Assembly (NCBI RefSeq): GCF_014652135.1 | Contig: NZ_BMYF01000025.1 | Location: forward strand, 16,537 to 80,536 | DNA: 64,000 nucleotides | Source of the DNA: Mongoliitalea lutea | Lineage (GTDB): Bacteria > Bacteroidota > Bacteroidia > Cytophagales > Cyclobacteriaceae | Direction: 5' to 3' | In this document: positions 25,252-34,480 of the stretch, in pieces | Numbering within the stretch: the stretch's first letter is position 1 | Layout of the letters: each line of letters starts with the position of its first letter | Position numbers and translations under genes: made by a program | The notes under the pieces: generated by a model | What the model was told of the DNA's origin: nothing | The model's input: the letters and a program-made list of their open reading frames with translations, nothing else | Databases searched by the model: none

Positions 25252-26661
25252 TTAAATGATTCCTTTTTGGGCAGCTAATTTATGCAATAGTTCCAATGCA
25301 GCAACTTTATTATTGTTAATTTGTCCTTCGAGAATGGCTTCTTTGATTTCTTCCTTCAATTCACCTACCAACCTTCCCGGAGGAATCTTGAAAATTTCCA
25401 TGATTTCTTCTCCCGAAACAGGTGGCTGAAAATTCCGGACCTGATCTTTTTCCTCTACTTCAACAATCTTTTGTTCGACCTTGTCAAAGTTGGCAAGGAT
25501 ACGTTGAACCTTGTTATTGTTTTTGGAAGTTACGTCTGCCCGGCACAATTTCATCAAATCATCTATGGCATCACCAGCATCAAACAAAAGTCTACGAACA
25601 GCCGAATCAGTCACTTTATCAGAGACCAATGCAATCGGACGCAAATGAAGCTTGACTAACTTCTGCACATATTTCATCCGCTCATCCATGGGTAATTTCA
25701 TGCGTCTGAATATTCCTGGCGTCATCCGTGCTCCTTTGTCCTCATGTCCATGAAAAGTCCACCCTACTTTTTCATTAAATCGCTTCGTAGGCGGCTTTCC
25801 AATATCATGCATAATTGCAGCCCAACGCAACCAAAGGTCGTCCGTTGACTCACAAATATTATCCAGAACCTGAAGAGTATGGTAAAAATTATCCTTATGC
25901 GACTTATCTCCAACAGAATTCACTCCTTGTAACTCCACCATTTCAGGAAAAAACTCATGCAGCAATTTTCCTGCAAAGAGCAATTTGAACCCGTATGAGG
26001 GTTTGGGAGTCATGATTATTTTATTCAATTCATCAATGATCCGTTCACCGGAAATAATCTGAAGCCTAGAAGCACTCTGCATCAATGCATCAAAGGTATC
26101 CGAGTGAATATCAAAATTCAATTGCGCAGCAAAACGCACTGCACGCATCATGCGCAAAGGATCATCCGAAAATGTAATCATAGGATCCGTAGGCGTACGA
26201 ATAATCTTTCTTTGAATATCTTTCACCCCATCAAATGGGTCAATTAGCACTCCATAAGTACTTTTATTGACCGATATGGCCATAGCATTGATACTAAAGT
26301 CTCTCCGCTCCTGATCTTCGGCCAAAGTACCATCTTCCACTAAAGGTTTTCGGGAATCAGCACGGTAACTCTCCCTACGGGCACCCACAAATTCGATTTC
26401 ATAATCATCCAAGCGGATATTGGCCGTACCAAAATTTTTAAAAACTGATAAAGGCACATGTTGGGAATAACTGGCAGCAACTTGCTCCGCCAAAGCTATA
26501 CCTGAACCAACACAGACAAAATCAATATCCTTGCAAGGTCTTCCCATGATAAAATCCCTCACATAGCCACCAACCACATAGGTCTCTAAGCCCATTTTAT
26601 CGGCTATCTCACCTACCCTTGCAAAGATCTCATGGGACTGAAGTGCTTCTTGATAATTCAT
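25252..26661 (-). CDS. CCA tRNA nucleotidyltransferase with HD domain
   Basis: 469 residues. Adds or repairs the 3'-CCA of tRNA. Class II nucleotidyltransferase head: VVGGYVRDFIMGRPCKDIDF with the DxD metal pair, RRDFSINAMA, DPLRMMRAVRFA. An HD phosphohydrolase-like domain follows (LRWAAIMHDIGKPPTKRF, FHGHEDKGARM), then a helical tail. Such HD fusions add 2',3'-cyclic phosphodiesterase or phosphatase activity in some relatives. The start overlaps the stop of the preceding 157-residue gene by 4 bp. Confidence 0.94.
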   Translation of the reverse strand: MNYQEALQSHEIFARVGEIADKMGLETYVVGGYVRDFIMGRPCKDIDFVCVGSGIALAEQVAASYSQHVPLSVFKNFGTANIRLDDYEIEFVGARRESYRADSRKPLVEDGTLAEDQERRDFSINAMAISVNKSTYGVLIDPFDGVKDIQRKIIRTPTDPMITFSDDPLRMMRAVRFAAQLNFDIHSDTFDALMQSASRLQIISGERIIDELNKIIMTPKPSYGFKLLFAGKLLHEFFPEMVELQGVNSVGDKSHKDNFYHTLQVLDNICESTDDLWLRWAAIMHDIGKPPTKRFNEKVGWTFHGHEDKGARMTPGIFRRMKLPMDERMKYVQKLVKLHLRPIALVSDKVTDSAVRRLLFDAGDAIDDLMKLCRADVTSKNNNKVQRILANFDKVEQKIVEVEEKDQVRNFQPPVSGEEIMEIFKIPPGRLVGELKEEIKEAILEGQINNNKVAALELLHKLAAQKGII

Positions 26662-27131
26662 GCACGGATTATTTTTATATCACCATCCGGTCCTAAAAAC
26701 ATTTCTTTTGTATTAGGACTGAGTAAGGGGAAGAATTCTTTTTGCTGGAAATCTGCTTTCTCTGACTTTATAAACTGCACGATCAAAGGCTGACCAAAAG
26801 CAAACAATAGGCGATTCCAAACATCACTTTTGATCAGTGCAAATTTCACATTCCCCTCTTGTTGAGGTCCATTTTTCAACAGACGGCTAGCGGAGGTATG
26901 ATAAATGGTAGGTTTAGTGGCATACTCTACGATGTCGAGTGACACTTCAGAAAACTGCTCAGCGATGCTTCTGATCTGAAATGTTTCGAATAACAAAAAG
27001 ATACCTGAGGCGTCATCATTTGCAGCATTCCAAGAGGACATACTGATGAGCTCCAATACTTTTCCATTTCCTTCCCGTACAGAAACTCTTCCGTTTTGTT
27101 TTAGGACAGCAACAACTTCTTTAATATCCAC
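26658..27131 (-). CDS. Small protein of unknown function, possible remote YrdC/Sua5 relative
   Basis: 157 residues, no signal. Its start is coupled to the CCA-adding enzyme (4-bp overlap). The C-terminal half contains KFALIKSDVWNRLLFAFGQP, LIVQFIKSE and the ending GPDGDIKIIRA, an order that resembles the last part of YrdC/Sua5 threonylcarbamoyladenylate synthases (IRxPxxxxxxxLIxxxGxP ... GEIxIIR), but the lysine/arginine-rich N-terminal nucleotide-binding signature (YPTDTVYGL type) is missing. It may be a diverged tRNA-modification relative or an unrelated protein; low confidence in either. Confidence 0.6.
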   Translation of the reverse strand: MDIKEVVAVLKQNGRVSVREGNGKVLELISMSSWNAANDDASGIFLLFETFQIRSIAEQFSEVSLDIVEYATKPTIYHTSASRLLKNGPQQEGNVKFALIKSDVWNRLLFAFGQPLIVQFIKSEKADFQQKEFFPLLSPNTKEMFLGPDGDIKIIRA

Positions 27132-27205
27132 AACCTTTTTTTTGACAAAAATAGAAGATATCCACGGAAGCTACGCCATTTTTCACCCATTAATCATCAA
27201 AAGAG

Positions 27206-27898
27206 CTATAATTCAAGCTTCCCGAAAATAAAGTCAACAGCCATCTGTGCGTGCAACTGTGTGGTAGAAATCAAGCGAATGGGGCTTTCTTTTGGAGAAA
27301 TCAATAGAGGTAACTCAGTGCACCCTAAAATCACTCCTTCTGCTCCAGCACTTGCCAATACTTGAATTTGCTCCAGATAAAACGCTTTGGATGCATCCGA
27401 AAAAACTCCTTGAGTCAACTCTGTAGAGATATAGTGATGGGATTGGGCGATCACAACTTCAGTAGGAATGATGGTCTCAATCCCAAATTTTTCACTCAAG
27501 TATTCCGGAATAAAACTCCCTTTGGATGTCGGTTTATTGGCCAATAATCCCAAGCGTTTTAACCCATGGGTAGCTGCTTCTCTTCCAATAGCCTCGGCAA
27601 TGTGTAAGATAGGAATATTGATTTTTGGTTGCACATACTTATAGACCATGTGAGGGGTATTGGCACAGATAAGGATTGCCTCCGCACCAGCACATTCCAG
27701 CTTATGAGCGATCTCCAGATAGGTTTTATTGATTTTGGGAATATTCTGCTCCCGCATCAATTGAATATTCTGACTGTATATCAAGAGATTGGGATTCTGT
27801 GATACATCTAAAAATTGAGCTGCATACGCATGAATCAACCGGTAATATTCGATAGTGGAATGCCAAGATGTTCCTCCGATGAGTCCTAGTGTTTTCAT
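27206..27898 (-). CDS. Aspartate/glutamate racemase family protein
   Basis: 230 residues from the ATG at 27898 (MKTLGLIGGTSWHSTIEYYR). Two catalytic cysteines of cofactor-independent racemases are present: ICANTPHM near residue 82 and LGCTELPLL near residue 197. GLIGGTSWHSTIEYYR and TYLEIAHKLECAGAEAILI are typical of the YgeA-like broad-specificity branch. It probably racemises an amino acid for peptidoglycan or signalling; substrate not determined. The 14 codons upstream in frame are likely not used. Confidence 0.9.
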   Translation of the reverse strand: MKTLGLIGGTSWHSTIEYYRLIHAYAAQFLDVSQNPNLLIYSQNIQLMREQNIPKINKTYLEIAHKLECAGAEAILICANTPHMVYKYVQPKINIPILHIAEAIGREAATHGLKRLGLLANKPTSKGSFIPEYLSEKFGIETIIPTEVVIAQSHHYISTELTQGVFSDASKAFYLEQIQVLASAGAEGVILGCTELPLLISPKESPIRLISTTQLHAQMAVDFIFGKLEL

Positions 27899-27980
27899 AC
27901 CTGAAAAATACAGCTCTCTGTTGCTTTTAACTAGTGACAAATATTACAAACGAGAAGCGTGATTTTTAAAAAAGCCACGG

Positions 27981-28007
27981 TTGACTGAGAATAATCAATT
28001 ACATTTG
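27981..28007 (+). promoter_or_regulatory. Promoter of the transaldolase gene
   Basis: TTG at 27981-27983 and TACATTTG at 28000-28007, spacer 16 nt, matching the phylum consensus. The element ends 28 bp before the ATG. Confidence 0.55.
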
Positions 28008-28035
28008 TCTCTTCACTAATCTAACATCAATTTTC

Positions 28036-28695
28036 ATGAAATTCTTTATTGATACGGCTAACCTTGACGAAATCAGGGAAGCATATGACCTTGGGGTATT
28101 GGATGGCGTTACAACCAACCCTTCATTGATGGCAAAAGAGGGCATCTCAGGAGATGAGCGTGTAAAAGCCCATTACAAAGCAATTTGTGACATTGTAGAT
28201 GACAATGTTAGCGCTGAGGTTATTGCTACTGATTTTGAAGGCATGATCAGAGAAGGCAAGGAATTGGCTAAAATCGATGACAAAATCGTAGTCAAGATCC
28301 CAATGATCAAAGACGGAGTGAAGGCTATCAAAAAGTTTCATTCAGAAGGTATCCGCACCAATTGTACACTTATCTTCGGCCCAGGCCAAGCATTAGTAGC
28401 TGCCAAAGCAGGTGCTACCTACGTTTCTCCATTCGTAGGAAGATTGGACGACATCTCTTATGATGGCTTAGAGCTAATCGATCAGATTGTACAGATCTAC
28501 CAAAACTACGGCTATGCCACCCAGGTGTTGGCAGCTTCTATCCGTCACACCATGCACTTAATCAAATGTGCAGAAATTGGTGCTGATGTAGCCACTTGCC
28601 CATTGAAAGTAATCACTGGATTGTTAAAACATCCATTGACAGATTCAGGTCTTGCTACGTTCTTGGCAGATCATGCGAAAGCAGCCGGCAAATAA
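28036..28695 (+). CDS. Transaldolase / fructose-6-phosphate aldolase (TalC type)
   Basis: 219 residues, the short subfamily. [16 protein letters not shown] and [13 protein letters not shown] are the N-terminal signature; [15 protein letters not shown] carries the Schiff-base lysine; [45 protein letters not shown] and [10 protein letters not shown] complete the barrel. It acts in the pentose-phosphate pathway or as an F6P aldolase; the two activities cannot be told apart here. It has its own promoter and a hairpin after the stop. Confidence 0.93.
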   Translation: MKFFIDTANLDEIREAYDLGVLDGVTTNPSLMAKEGISGDERVKAHYKAICDIVDDNVSAEVIATDFEGMIREGKELAKIDDKIVVKIPMIKDGVKAIKKFHSEGIRTNCTLIFGPGQALVAAKAGATYVSPFVGRLDDISYDGLELIDQIVQIYQNYGYATQVLAASIRHTMHLIKCAEIGADVATCPLKVITGLLKHPLTDSGLATFLADHAKAAGK

Positions 28696-28704
28696 AACAA
28701 AATC

Positions 28705-28731
28705 GGGAACATGAACGTTTTTCATGTTCCC
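28705..28731 (+). terminator. Hairpin after the transaldolase gene (weak terminator)
   Basis: GGGAACATGAA (28705-28715) and TTCATGTTCCC (28721-28731) form a perfect 11-bp stem with 5-nt loop, but no T-run follows, so it may act as an mRNA-end stabiliser or attenuator. Confidence 0.45.
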
Positions 28732-28758
28732 AGTTGTTATCCCTGGAATCCAATATTT

Positions 28759-28962
28759 ATGTACATTATCAAGGTAAAAGGAAAAGCCAAAATTCCAGAT
28801 TACATACAGATCAGAGACGAAAATTTCGTTCTTGTCGCCTATTTTAGGGCTGACCGACCAATGAAAAATATTGAAAAATTTGGATTGGAAGGTAAAGAAG
28901 AAGCTTTGGAAGCTTTGATAAAAGAAATTCCATTCGGAAAACTCCAAAAACTTAGTTTGTAA
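28759..28962 (+). CDS. Small conserved protein upstream of ftsE
   Basis: 67 residues from the ATG at 28759 (MYIIKVKGKAKIPDYIQIRD). Four beta-strands followed by a helix (GKEEALEALIKEIPFGKLQKL) suggest a compact alpha/beta fold. Acidic/basic balanced, no signal. The stop is one base before the ftsE-like gene, so the two are translationally linked. The 16 codons upstream in frame overlap the hairpin and are rejected. I recognise no named family. Confidence 0.7.
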   Translation: MYIIKVKGKAKIPDYIQIRDENFVLVAYFRADRPMKNIEKFGLEGKEEALEALIKEIPFGKLQKLSL

Positions 28963-28963
28963 T

Positions 28964-29674
28964 ATGATTTTTAATTCTGAGCCCATCATACACGTTACGG
29001 ATGCACATATTTTTCAAGGACTAGATGCAGTTCTTCAAAATGTTACTTTCACCATAGAGAAAGATGAATTTGTATTCCTTATCGGAAGAACGGGCAGCGG
29101 AAAAAGTTCTTTACTGAAAACGCTTTATGCAGACCTTAATCTCAAAATGGGTAATGCAGAAATCGTTGGTTACCAGCTTGCCAACATCAAGAAAAAAGAT
29201 GTACCCTACTTGAGACGAAAGCTTGGAATCGTATTTCAGGATTTTCAATTATTCCCGGACAGAACGGTTGCAGACAACCTATTCTTCGTCATGAAGGCAA
29301 CAGGATGGAAGGACAAGAAGGCCATGAAAGACCGCATGATCGAAGTCTTGATGCGCGTAGGACTAGCGGATGCAGCGACCAAAATGCCTCATCAACTTTC
29401 AGGTGGAGAACAGCAGCGTGTAGTAATCGCACGGGCTTTGATCAATAAACCTTCGATTCTTCTAGCTGATGAACCTACCGGTAACTTGGATCCTGATGTA
29501 GCAGAAGGTATTTTCCAACTTTTCACCGAAATCAATCAACAAGGCACCGCCATTTTGATGGCAACACACAATCACGACCTGCTCCGAAAATATCCTTATC
29601 GGGTATTGAAGTGTGAGAAGGGCAAATTATTGGACAGTAAAAAAGACGATATTTCGATCAATACTTCTTACTGA
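28964..29674 (+). CDS. ftsE: FtsE-like ABC transporter ATPase
   Basis: 236 residues. Walker [10 protein letters not shown] (41-49), Q-loop [16 protein letters not shown], signature [16 protein letters not shown], Walker [14 protein letters not shown] and His switch ATHNHDLL. The FQDFQLLPD-type Q-loop is typical of FtsE, which with FtsX controls septal wall hydrolases. No ftsX gene is within the window, as is usual in Bacteroidota where the two are often unlinked. A LolD-like role cannot be excluded. Confidence 0.88.
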   Translation: MIFNSEPIIHVTDAHIFQGLDAVLQNVTFTIEKDEFVFLIGRTGSGKSSLLKTLYADLNLKMGNAEIVGYQLANIKKKDVPYLRRKLGIVFQDFQLFPDRTVADNLFFVMKATGWKDKKAMKDRMIEVLMRVGLADAATKMPHQLSGGEQQRVVIARALINKPSILLADEPTGNLDPDVAEGIFQLFTEINQQGTAILMATHNHDLLRKYPYRVLKCEKGKLLDSKKDDISINTSY

Positions 29675-29716
29675 TTTTATTTCATCCCATCGACTGTCAT
29701 TTTGTCCGATTTTTGT

Positions 29717-29724
29717 TAATTTTG
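29717..29724 (+). promoter_or_regulatory. TAnnTTTG promoter element for miaB
   Basis: TAATTTTG ends 20 bp before the miaB ATG at 29745. A TTTTG lies 12-14 bp upstream, a tight spacing for the -33 site. Confidence 0.35.
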
Positions 29725-29744
29725 CAAGCTCAAATACAGTATTC

Positions 29745-31208
29745 ATGGAAAATATTATCAGAGATATAGATATCATCAGTCCAGAAGAAGCACAAGCATG
29801 TGACTTTAAGACCACTACCGAAGAAAACACCGGTAAGTCCAAAAAGCTTTACATAGAATCTTATGGCTGTCAGATGAATTTTTCGGATTCCGAAATCGTG
29901 GCCTCCATCATGAAAGACAATGGATTTGACACCACTTCGGACTACGAGCAAGCAGATGTGATTTTTTTAAATACTTGCTCTATACGAGAAAAAGCCGAAC
30001 AGACTGTACGCAAACGACTAAGCAACTTTAATGCAGTCAAAAAACAAAAGCCCGAACTGACTATAGGAGTATTGGGCTGTATGGCGGAGCGGTTGAAGGA
30101 CAAACTCTTGGAAGAAGAGAAAATTGTGGATGTCGTAGTAGGCCCGGATGCTTACAGAGACTTACCTAACTTGGTTGCATCCGCTGAAGAAGGTAACAAA
30201 GGTGTCAACACCTTCCTTTCTAGAGAGGAAACCTATGCGGATATCGCACCAGTAAGACTGAATTCCAATGGCGTTTCGGCATTTATCTCAATCATGAGAG
30301 GTTGTGATAATATGTGTTCATTCTGCGTTGTACCTTTTACAAGGGGAAGAGAACGTAGCCGGGACCCTCATTCCATTGTACAAGAAGCAAAAGAACTATT
30401 TGAAAACGGATACCGAGAAGTGACCTTGCTAGGCCAAAATGTGGATTCCTACAAATGGTCTCCGGAAGAAAATAATAAGGCTCGATTGAATAAGAAAGAG
30501 GAGGAAGTTTCTACGGTTATCAATTTTGCCCATTTATTGGAAATGGTCGCACAAGTGAATCCACTGCTAAGAATCCGTTTCTCTACCTCCCACCCTAAGG
30601 ATATTACAGATGAAGTGTTGTACACCATGAAAAAGTACGACAACATCTGCAAATATATTCACCTACCTGTACAGAGTGGAAACTCACGTGTATTGGAAAT
30701 GATGAACCGTACCTATGACCGTGAATGGTACTTGGATAGAGTGCGGGCGATTCGTGAGATTTTGGGAGAAGAATGTGGGATTTCATCCGATATGATAGCC
30801 GGTTTCTGCACAGAAACAGAAGAAGAACATCAAGATACCTTGACCTTGATGGATATTGTAAAGTATGATTTTTCCTACATGTTTTTCTATTCCGAAAGAC
30901 CAGGAACATTGGCCGCAAAAAAATATGCAGATGATATTCCTTTGGAGGTGAAAAAGCGAAGACTCGCCGAAATCATCGAAAAGCAGGCCTACTTATCCTT
31001 AGAAAGAAATAAATTGGATTTGGGTAAGGTGCAGGAAATCTTAATTGAAGGAACTTCCAAGCGCTCAGAAGAACAATTGAAAGGCAGAAACTCTGCCAAT
31101 AAGGTAGTCATTATTCCAAATGACGGCTCGCTGAAAAAGGGAGATTATGTGCATGTATTGATTCAGGATTGTTCAGCAGCCACCCTCTTTGGTGAAGTAG
31201 TCGCTTAA
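29745..31208 (+). CDS. miaB: tRNA-2-methylthio-N6-dimethylallyladenosine synthase MiaB
   Basis: 487 residues from the ATG at 29745; the longer frame from 29613 overlaps ftsE. Methylthiolates i6A37 of tRNAs. UPF0004 domain cysteines: [22 protein letters not shown] and LGCMAER; radical-SAM cluster [17 protein letters not shown]; central ATGQNVDSY-like [12 protein letters not shown]-terminal TRAM domain ending LFGEVV. Typical length. The next gene, a sigma-54 activator, begins 11 bp after the stop. Confidence 0.95.
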   Translation: MENIIRDIDIISPEEAQACDFKTTTEENTGKSKKLYIESYGCQMNFSDSEIVASIMKDNGFDTTSDYEQADVIFLNTCSIREKAEQTVRKRLSNFNAVKKQKPELTIGVLGCMAERLKDKLLEEEKIVDVVVGPDAYRDLPNLVASAEEGNKGVNTFLSREETYADIAPVRLNSNGVSAFISIMRGCDNMCSFCVVPFTRGRERSRDPHSIVQEAKELFENGYREVTLLGQNVDSYKWSPEENNKARLNKKEEEVSTVINFAHLLEMVAQVNPLLRIRFSTSHPKDITDEVLYTMKKYDNICKYIHLPVQSGNSRVLEMMNRTYDREWYLDRVRAIREILGEECGISSDMIAGFCTETEEEHQDTLTLMDIVKYDFSYMFFYSERPGTLAAKKYADDIPLEVKKRRLAEIIEKQAYLSLERNKLDLGKVQEILIEGTSKRSEEQLKGRNSANKVVIIPNDGSLKKGDYVHVLIQDCSAATLFGEVVA

Positions 31209-31219
31209 TCCTATCATTC

Positions 31220-32509
31220 ATGTTTACATCCGCTGAAATACATAGTGTCAAACAACGATTTGGAATCATAGGCAATAGTCCATTGCTCAACCATGCAATA
31301 TCTGTAGCCATACAGGCAGCACCTACCGATATGACGGTGTTGATTACTGGAGAAAGTGGTTCGGGAAAAGAGTCTTTTTCCAAAATTATTCATTCCCTGA
31401 GTTTGCGAAAACATGGGAAGTTTATCGCTATCAACTGCGGTGCTATTCCAGAAGGAACAATAGACTCTGAATTATTTGGGCACGAAAAGGGCTCATTTAC
31501 AGGAGCTCATGAAGCCCGTAAAGGATATTTTGAAGTCACCGATGGGGGAAGTATCTTTTTAGATGAAATCGGAGAAATGCCTTTGGGCACACAGGCACGA
31601 TTGCTTCGGGTATTGGAAAATGGGGAATTTATCAAAGTAGGTAGCTCCAAAGTATTAAAAACCAATGTTCGAGTCATCGCTGCTACCAATGTCAATCTAA
31701 TCAAAGCAGTAGAAAAAGGAGAATTCCGGGAGGACTTATACTATCGTCTAAATACTGTGCCCATATTCGTGCCGCCTTTACGGGAAAGAGGTGAAGATAT
31801 GGTGCTTTTGTTTAGAAAATTCACTTCAGATTTCTCAGAAAAATACAATGTACGTCCTATTTCCTTGGATGAGAATGCGAAAAAGCTTTTGATGCGTTTT
31901 CCTTTCCCTGGAAATATCCGTCAATTGAAAAATATTGCAGAACAAATCTCCCTATTGGAACAAGACCGAGAGGTGAGTGCTGAAACATTGGAACGATACC
32001 TTCCAAGTAATCAAAGCAGACTTCCAGCAATTTTCGCAAACGGAAATAAGGGAGAATCAAGTGATTTCAACGAACGCGACCTGCTCTACAAAGTGCTTTT
32101 TGATATGAAGCGGGATATGAATGAGCTAAAGAAATTGGTTTTGGAAAGCTTCCAATCAGGCAGTTTGAATCCTACGATCATCAATAAGCATCAGGACCTT
32201 TTTGAAGACTTGGAATCCCCTATTAGTTTCGAAAAATCACCAAGCGCCAGCAACAACAATCCCGTGAGTGTTCCGTTAGTGTTGGATAGTCAGCATTCCA
32301 ATGAAAATTTGGAAAATTATGAGGACGAAACTATAGAAGATATCATCCACGAGGAAGATGATCATTCCCTTTCATTGGAAAAGAAAGAAAAGGAGATGAT
32401 TATCAAAGCCCTACAAAAGCATAACAATAAGCGTAAATATGCGGCGCAAGACTTGGGAATTTCTGAACGTACCCTTTACAGAAAAATTAAGCAGTATGAC
32501 ATTGAATAA
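31220..32509 (+). CDS. Sigma-54-dependent transcriptional activator without receiver domain
   Basis: 429 residues. No regulatory N-terminal domain: the AAA+ module starts at once, with Walker A GESGSGKES (44-52), GSFTGA at 91-96 (variant of the GAFTGA sigma-54 contact loop), Walker B GGSIFLDEIGEM, and arginine fingers in REDLYYRLNTVPI. After an acidic, low-complexity linker (~residues 330-385) comes a Fis-type helix-turn-helix (IIKALQKHNNKRKYAAQDLG, ISERTLYRKIKQ). Its activity is presumably set by concentration or partner. It overlaps lptE by 14 bp, so it is embedded in an essential envelope operon. Confidence 0.92.
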   Translation: MFTSAEIHSVKQRFGIIGNSPLLNHAISVAIQAAPTDMTVLITGESGSGKESFSKIIHSLSLRKHGKFIAINCGAIPEGTIDSELFGHEKGSFTGAHEARKGYFEVTDGGSIFLDEIGEMPLGTQARLLRVLENGEFIKVGSSKVLKTNVRVIAATNVNLIKAVEKGEFREDLYYRLNTVPIFVPPLRERGEDMVLLFRKFTSDFSEKYNVRPISLDENAKKLLMRFPFPGNIRQLKNIAEQISLLEQDREVSAETLERYLPSNQSRLPAIFANGNKGESSDFNERDLLYKVLFDMKRDMNELKKLVLESFQSGSLNPTIINKHQDLFEDLESPISFEKSPSASNNNPVSVPLVLDSQHSNENLENYEDETIEDIIHEEDDHSLSLEKKEKEMIIKALQKHNNKRKYAAQDLGISERTLYRKIKQYDIE

Positions 32510-33041
32510 GCGCTTTTGGACTACAATAGTAATAACAGGCTTAGCAGTTCTATCCCTGTTTTCCTGCGCCATCAACTATAGCTTTTCGGGTGTAAATATT
32601 GATTATGATAAGGTAAAAACCTTTTCTGTGGAAAACTTTTTCAATGATTCTGGAGGTGGTCCTGCCAATATGGAGCAGTTGTTTACAGAGTCTCTCAAAG
32701 ATTTCTACCAGCGAAACACTCGGTTAGAGCTAGTAAGAAACAATGGTGATTTACAATTTTCTGGGGCTATAACTCGCTACAATATAACACCCCAAGCCAC
32801 TGTGACTACCACAGATCCTAACTTACCAGACAGAGCTGGACAAATGCGTCTGACTATCGTTGTTGAAGTAGTATATGAAAACACAATTGATGATGAAGAG
32901 AGTTTCAAACGAAGCTTCTCTTTTTTTAAAGATTACGACCCTCGTACAACCTCCATTCTACAGGTGGAAAGTGTGCTAATAGAAGAAATATTTGAAAGTA
33001 TATTGCAGGACATTTTCACAGCTTCGGTTGCGAATTGGTAA
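32496..33041 (+). CDS. lptE: LPS-assembly lipoprotein LptE
   Basis: 181 residues from the ATG at 32496. Lipobox VLSLFSC after a hydrophobic segment, followed by AINYSFSGVNI and TFSVENFFND, the usual LptE start in Bacteroidota; a beta-sheet with helices ends in ESVLIEEIFESILQDIF. LptE is the plug of the LptD outer-membrane translocon for lipopolysaccharide. It overlaps the preceding activator gene and is followed by a TPR-like gene and secG. Confidence 0.88.
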   Translation: MTLNKRFWTTIVITGLAVLSLFSCAINYSFSGVNIDYDKVKTFSVENFFNDSGGGPANMEQLFTESLKDFYQRNTRLELVRNNGDLQFSGAITRYNITPQATVTTTDPNLPDRAGQMRLTIVVEVVYENTIDDEESFKRSFSFFKDYDPRTTSILQVESVLIEEIFESILQDIFTASVANW

Positions 33042-33075
33042 AAATTCTTAACTTGGGAGACAAAAAAATAAAGCC

Positions 33076-34047
33076 TTGAACTTACAACAACTGTTAGATA
33101 TCGCATCACGAGCCAATGATCTTCAAAAAGAAGATATCAGTGAGCTTGTCAAATACAGTCAGGCATTCCCCTATTTTCAACTCCCAAAGGTCCTCCTTGC
33201 CAAGTATGAATTTGGGTTACCCAAAGGAAAAGGTAATGATTTCCTTGCGTCTGCGGCAATTTCCAGTCCAAATAGGGCCTGGTTAAAATCATTAATTGAG
33301 CAAAAAGAATCTTGGACAGGTTTCAACCAACTCATCCTCGAACAACTCCAAAAAAATCAAGGTCCAATCACCAAAGAAGAAAACTTTATCGATGACTTGG
33401 ACGGAGAGTTGACGCCAAGACCCAAAAAAGATGTTGACTTAGCTCAAAAAATAAGTGTCTTAAAACGTTTAGGTGAGGAGCTGCATGAAAAAAAATCATC
33501 GGAAACACCTTCAGTTACTGAGACTGTTAGTACGGAAGATGAAACAGTATTGGCTACGGAAATAACTGAAGCATCACCTATTACAATGGCTGATGAACCC
33601 GCAGCATCTTTAAATGAAGAAGTTCCTGAGGTGGAAGCTACAGTTGAGGAGCCAACTGCAATCGAAGAACCTAAGGAAGACGAAAAGCCAGTTAGAAAAA
33701 AACGTAAATCCTCTGATGATGATTTAATAGAGAACATCCGCAAGCGTGAGAAAAAAGAAATCAAGGATGAGAAGAAGAAGGAACAGATAGACATCATCAA
33801 AGCTTTCAGCAAAAAATCCATCAAATTAGCTACTATCCAAGAAATAGAAGCTAATCATACCCAAAATGACCTATCTGCAAAAAGCACAAAGATAAATGAA
33901 AGCTTAATCACGGAATCCTATGCCAAATTGCTGGCGAAACAGAATAAAAAATCAAAGGCAATTGAAATTTATCAAAAACTCATGGTGAAATTTCCAGATA
34001 AAAGCACTTATTTTGCAGACCAAATAAAAAACTTGGAAGATAATTAA
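33076..34047 (+). CDS. Cytoplasmic TPR-like protein with acidic linker
   Basis: 323 residues, TTG start (no nearby ATG) 34 bp after lptE. N-terminal helical domain (about 1-110, LLDIASRANDLQKEDISELV), an acidic Glu/Thr/Ser-rich linker (about 150-215) and a basic coiled stretch (KREKKEIKDEKKKEQIDII), ending in one TPR motif (YAKLLAKQNKKSKAIEIYQK). This lptE-TPR-secG order recurs in Cytophagales as I recall it. No known function; a membrane- or ribosome-associated scaffold is a guess. Confidence 0.82.
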   Translation: MNLQQLLDIASRANDLQKEDISELVKYSQAFPYFQLPKVLLAKYEFGLPKGKGNDFLASAAISSPNRAWLKSLIEQKESWTGFNQLILEQLQKNQGPITKEENFIDDLDGELTPRPKKDVDLAQKISVLKRLGEELHEKKSSETPSVTETVSTEDETVLATEITEASPITMADEPAASLNEEVPEVEATVEEPTAIEEPKEDEKPVRKKRKSSDDDLIENIRKREKKEIKDEKKKEQIDIIKAFSKKSIKLATIQEIEANHTQNDLSAKSTKINESLITESYAKLLAKQNKKSKAIEIYQKLMVKFPDKSTYFADQIKNLEDN

Positions 34048-34054
34048 CTAGCAT

Positions 34055-34429
34055 ATGTTTACTTTATTAATCAGCATTATCATTGTCTTAGCTGTTTTAT
34101 TGATTCTTGTAATCCTAGGACAGGATTCTAAAGGTGGTGTTGGAGCGGCCTTCGGTGGTGGTGCATCCCAAATCATGGGTGTCACTAAGACTGGAAACAT
34201 CCTTGAAAAATCAACTTGGGTATTGGCAATCGCTATTCTTGTATTGTCCTTAACCTCTTCTGCGTTCTACACATCTTCTTCCGGTGATCAATTTAGCTCA
34301 CCAAATATTGAAAATGCAAGAAGACAAATCATCTCCCCTTCAACTGACGGAGACAATAGCCTCTTACCTTCCGCTCCTGCTATCGAAGCTGAAGAAGTAG
34401 AAAGCAGCACAGAGACAGAAAACGACTAA
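34055..34429 (+). CDS. secG: Preprotein translocase subunit SecG
   Basis: 124 residues. Two membrane helices (LLISIIIVLAVLLILVILG and STWVLAIAILVLSLTSSAF) flank a glycine-rich loop, GQDSKGGVGAAFGGGASQI, the SecG signature. The C-terminal tail is acidic (EAEEVESSTETEND), longer than in E. coli. Part of the SecYEG channel. It ends the miaB-lptE-secG run and is followed by a strong terminator. Confidence 0.93.
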   Translation: MFTLLISIIIVLAVLLILVILGQDSKGGVGAAFGGGASQIMGVTKTGNILEKSTWVLAIAILVLSLTSSAFYTSSSGDQFSSPNIENARRQIISPSTDGDNSLLPSAPAIEAEEVESSTETEND

Positions 34430-34449
34430 TACCTCGATAAACCTATTTG

Positions 34450-34480
34450 AAAAAGCGGTCAGAAATGTCCGCTTTTTTTT
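34450..34480. terminator. Bidirectional terminator after secG
   Basis: AAAAAGCGG (34450-34458) pairs with CCGCTTTTT (34469-34477) and the T-run continues to 34480, overlapping the stop codon of the convergent gene at 34479. Confidence 0.85.

Noticed and set aside
28705..28731. Strong terminator after transaldolase
   Set aside because: The stem is perfect but lacks a T-run, so I list it only as a weak terminator.
33444..33824. Serine-rich antisense frame (126 residues)
   Set aside because: Mirror of the Glu/Lys-rich linker of the TPR-like protein; low complexity.
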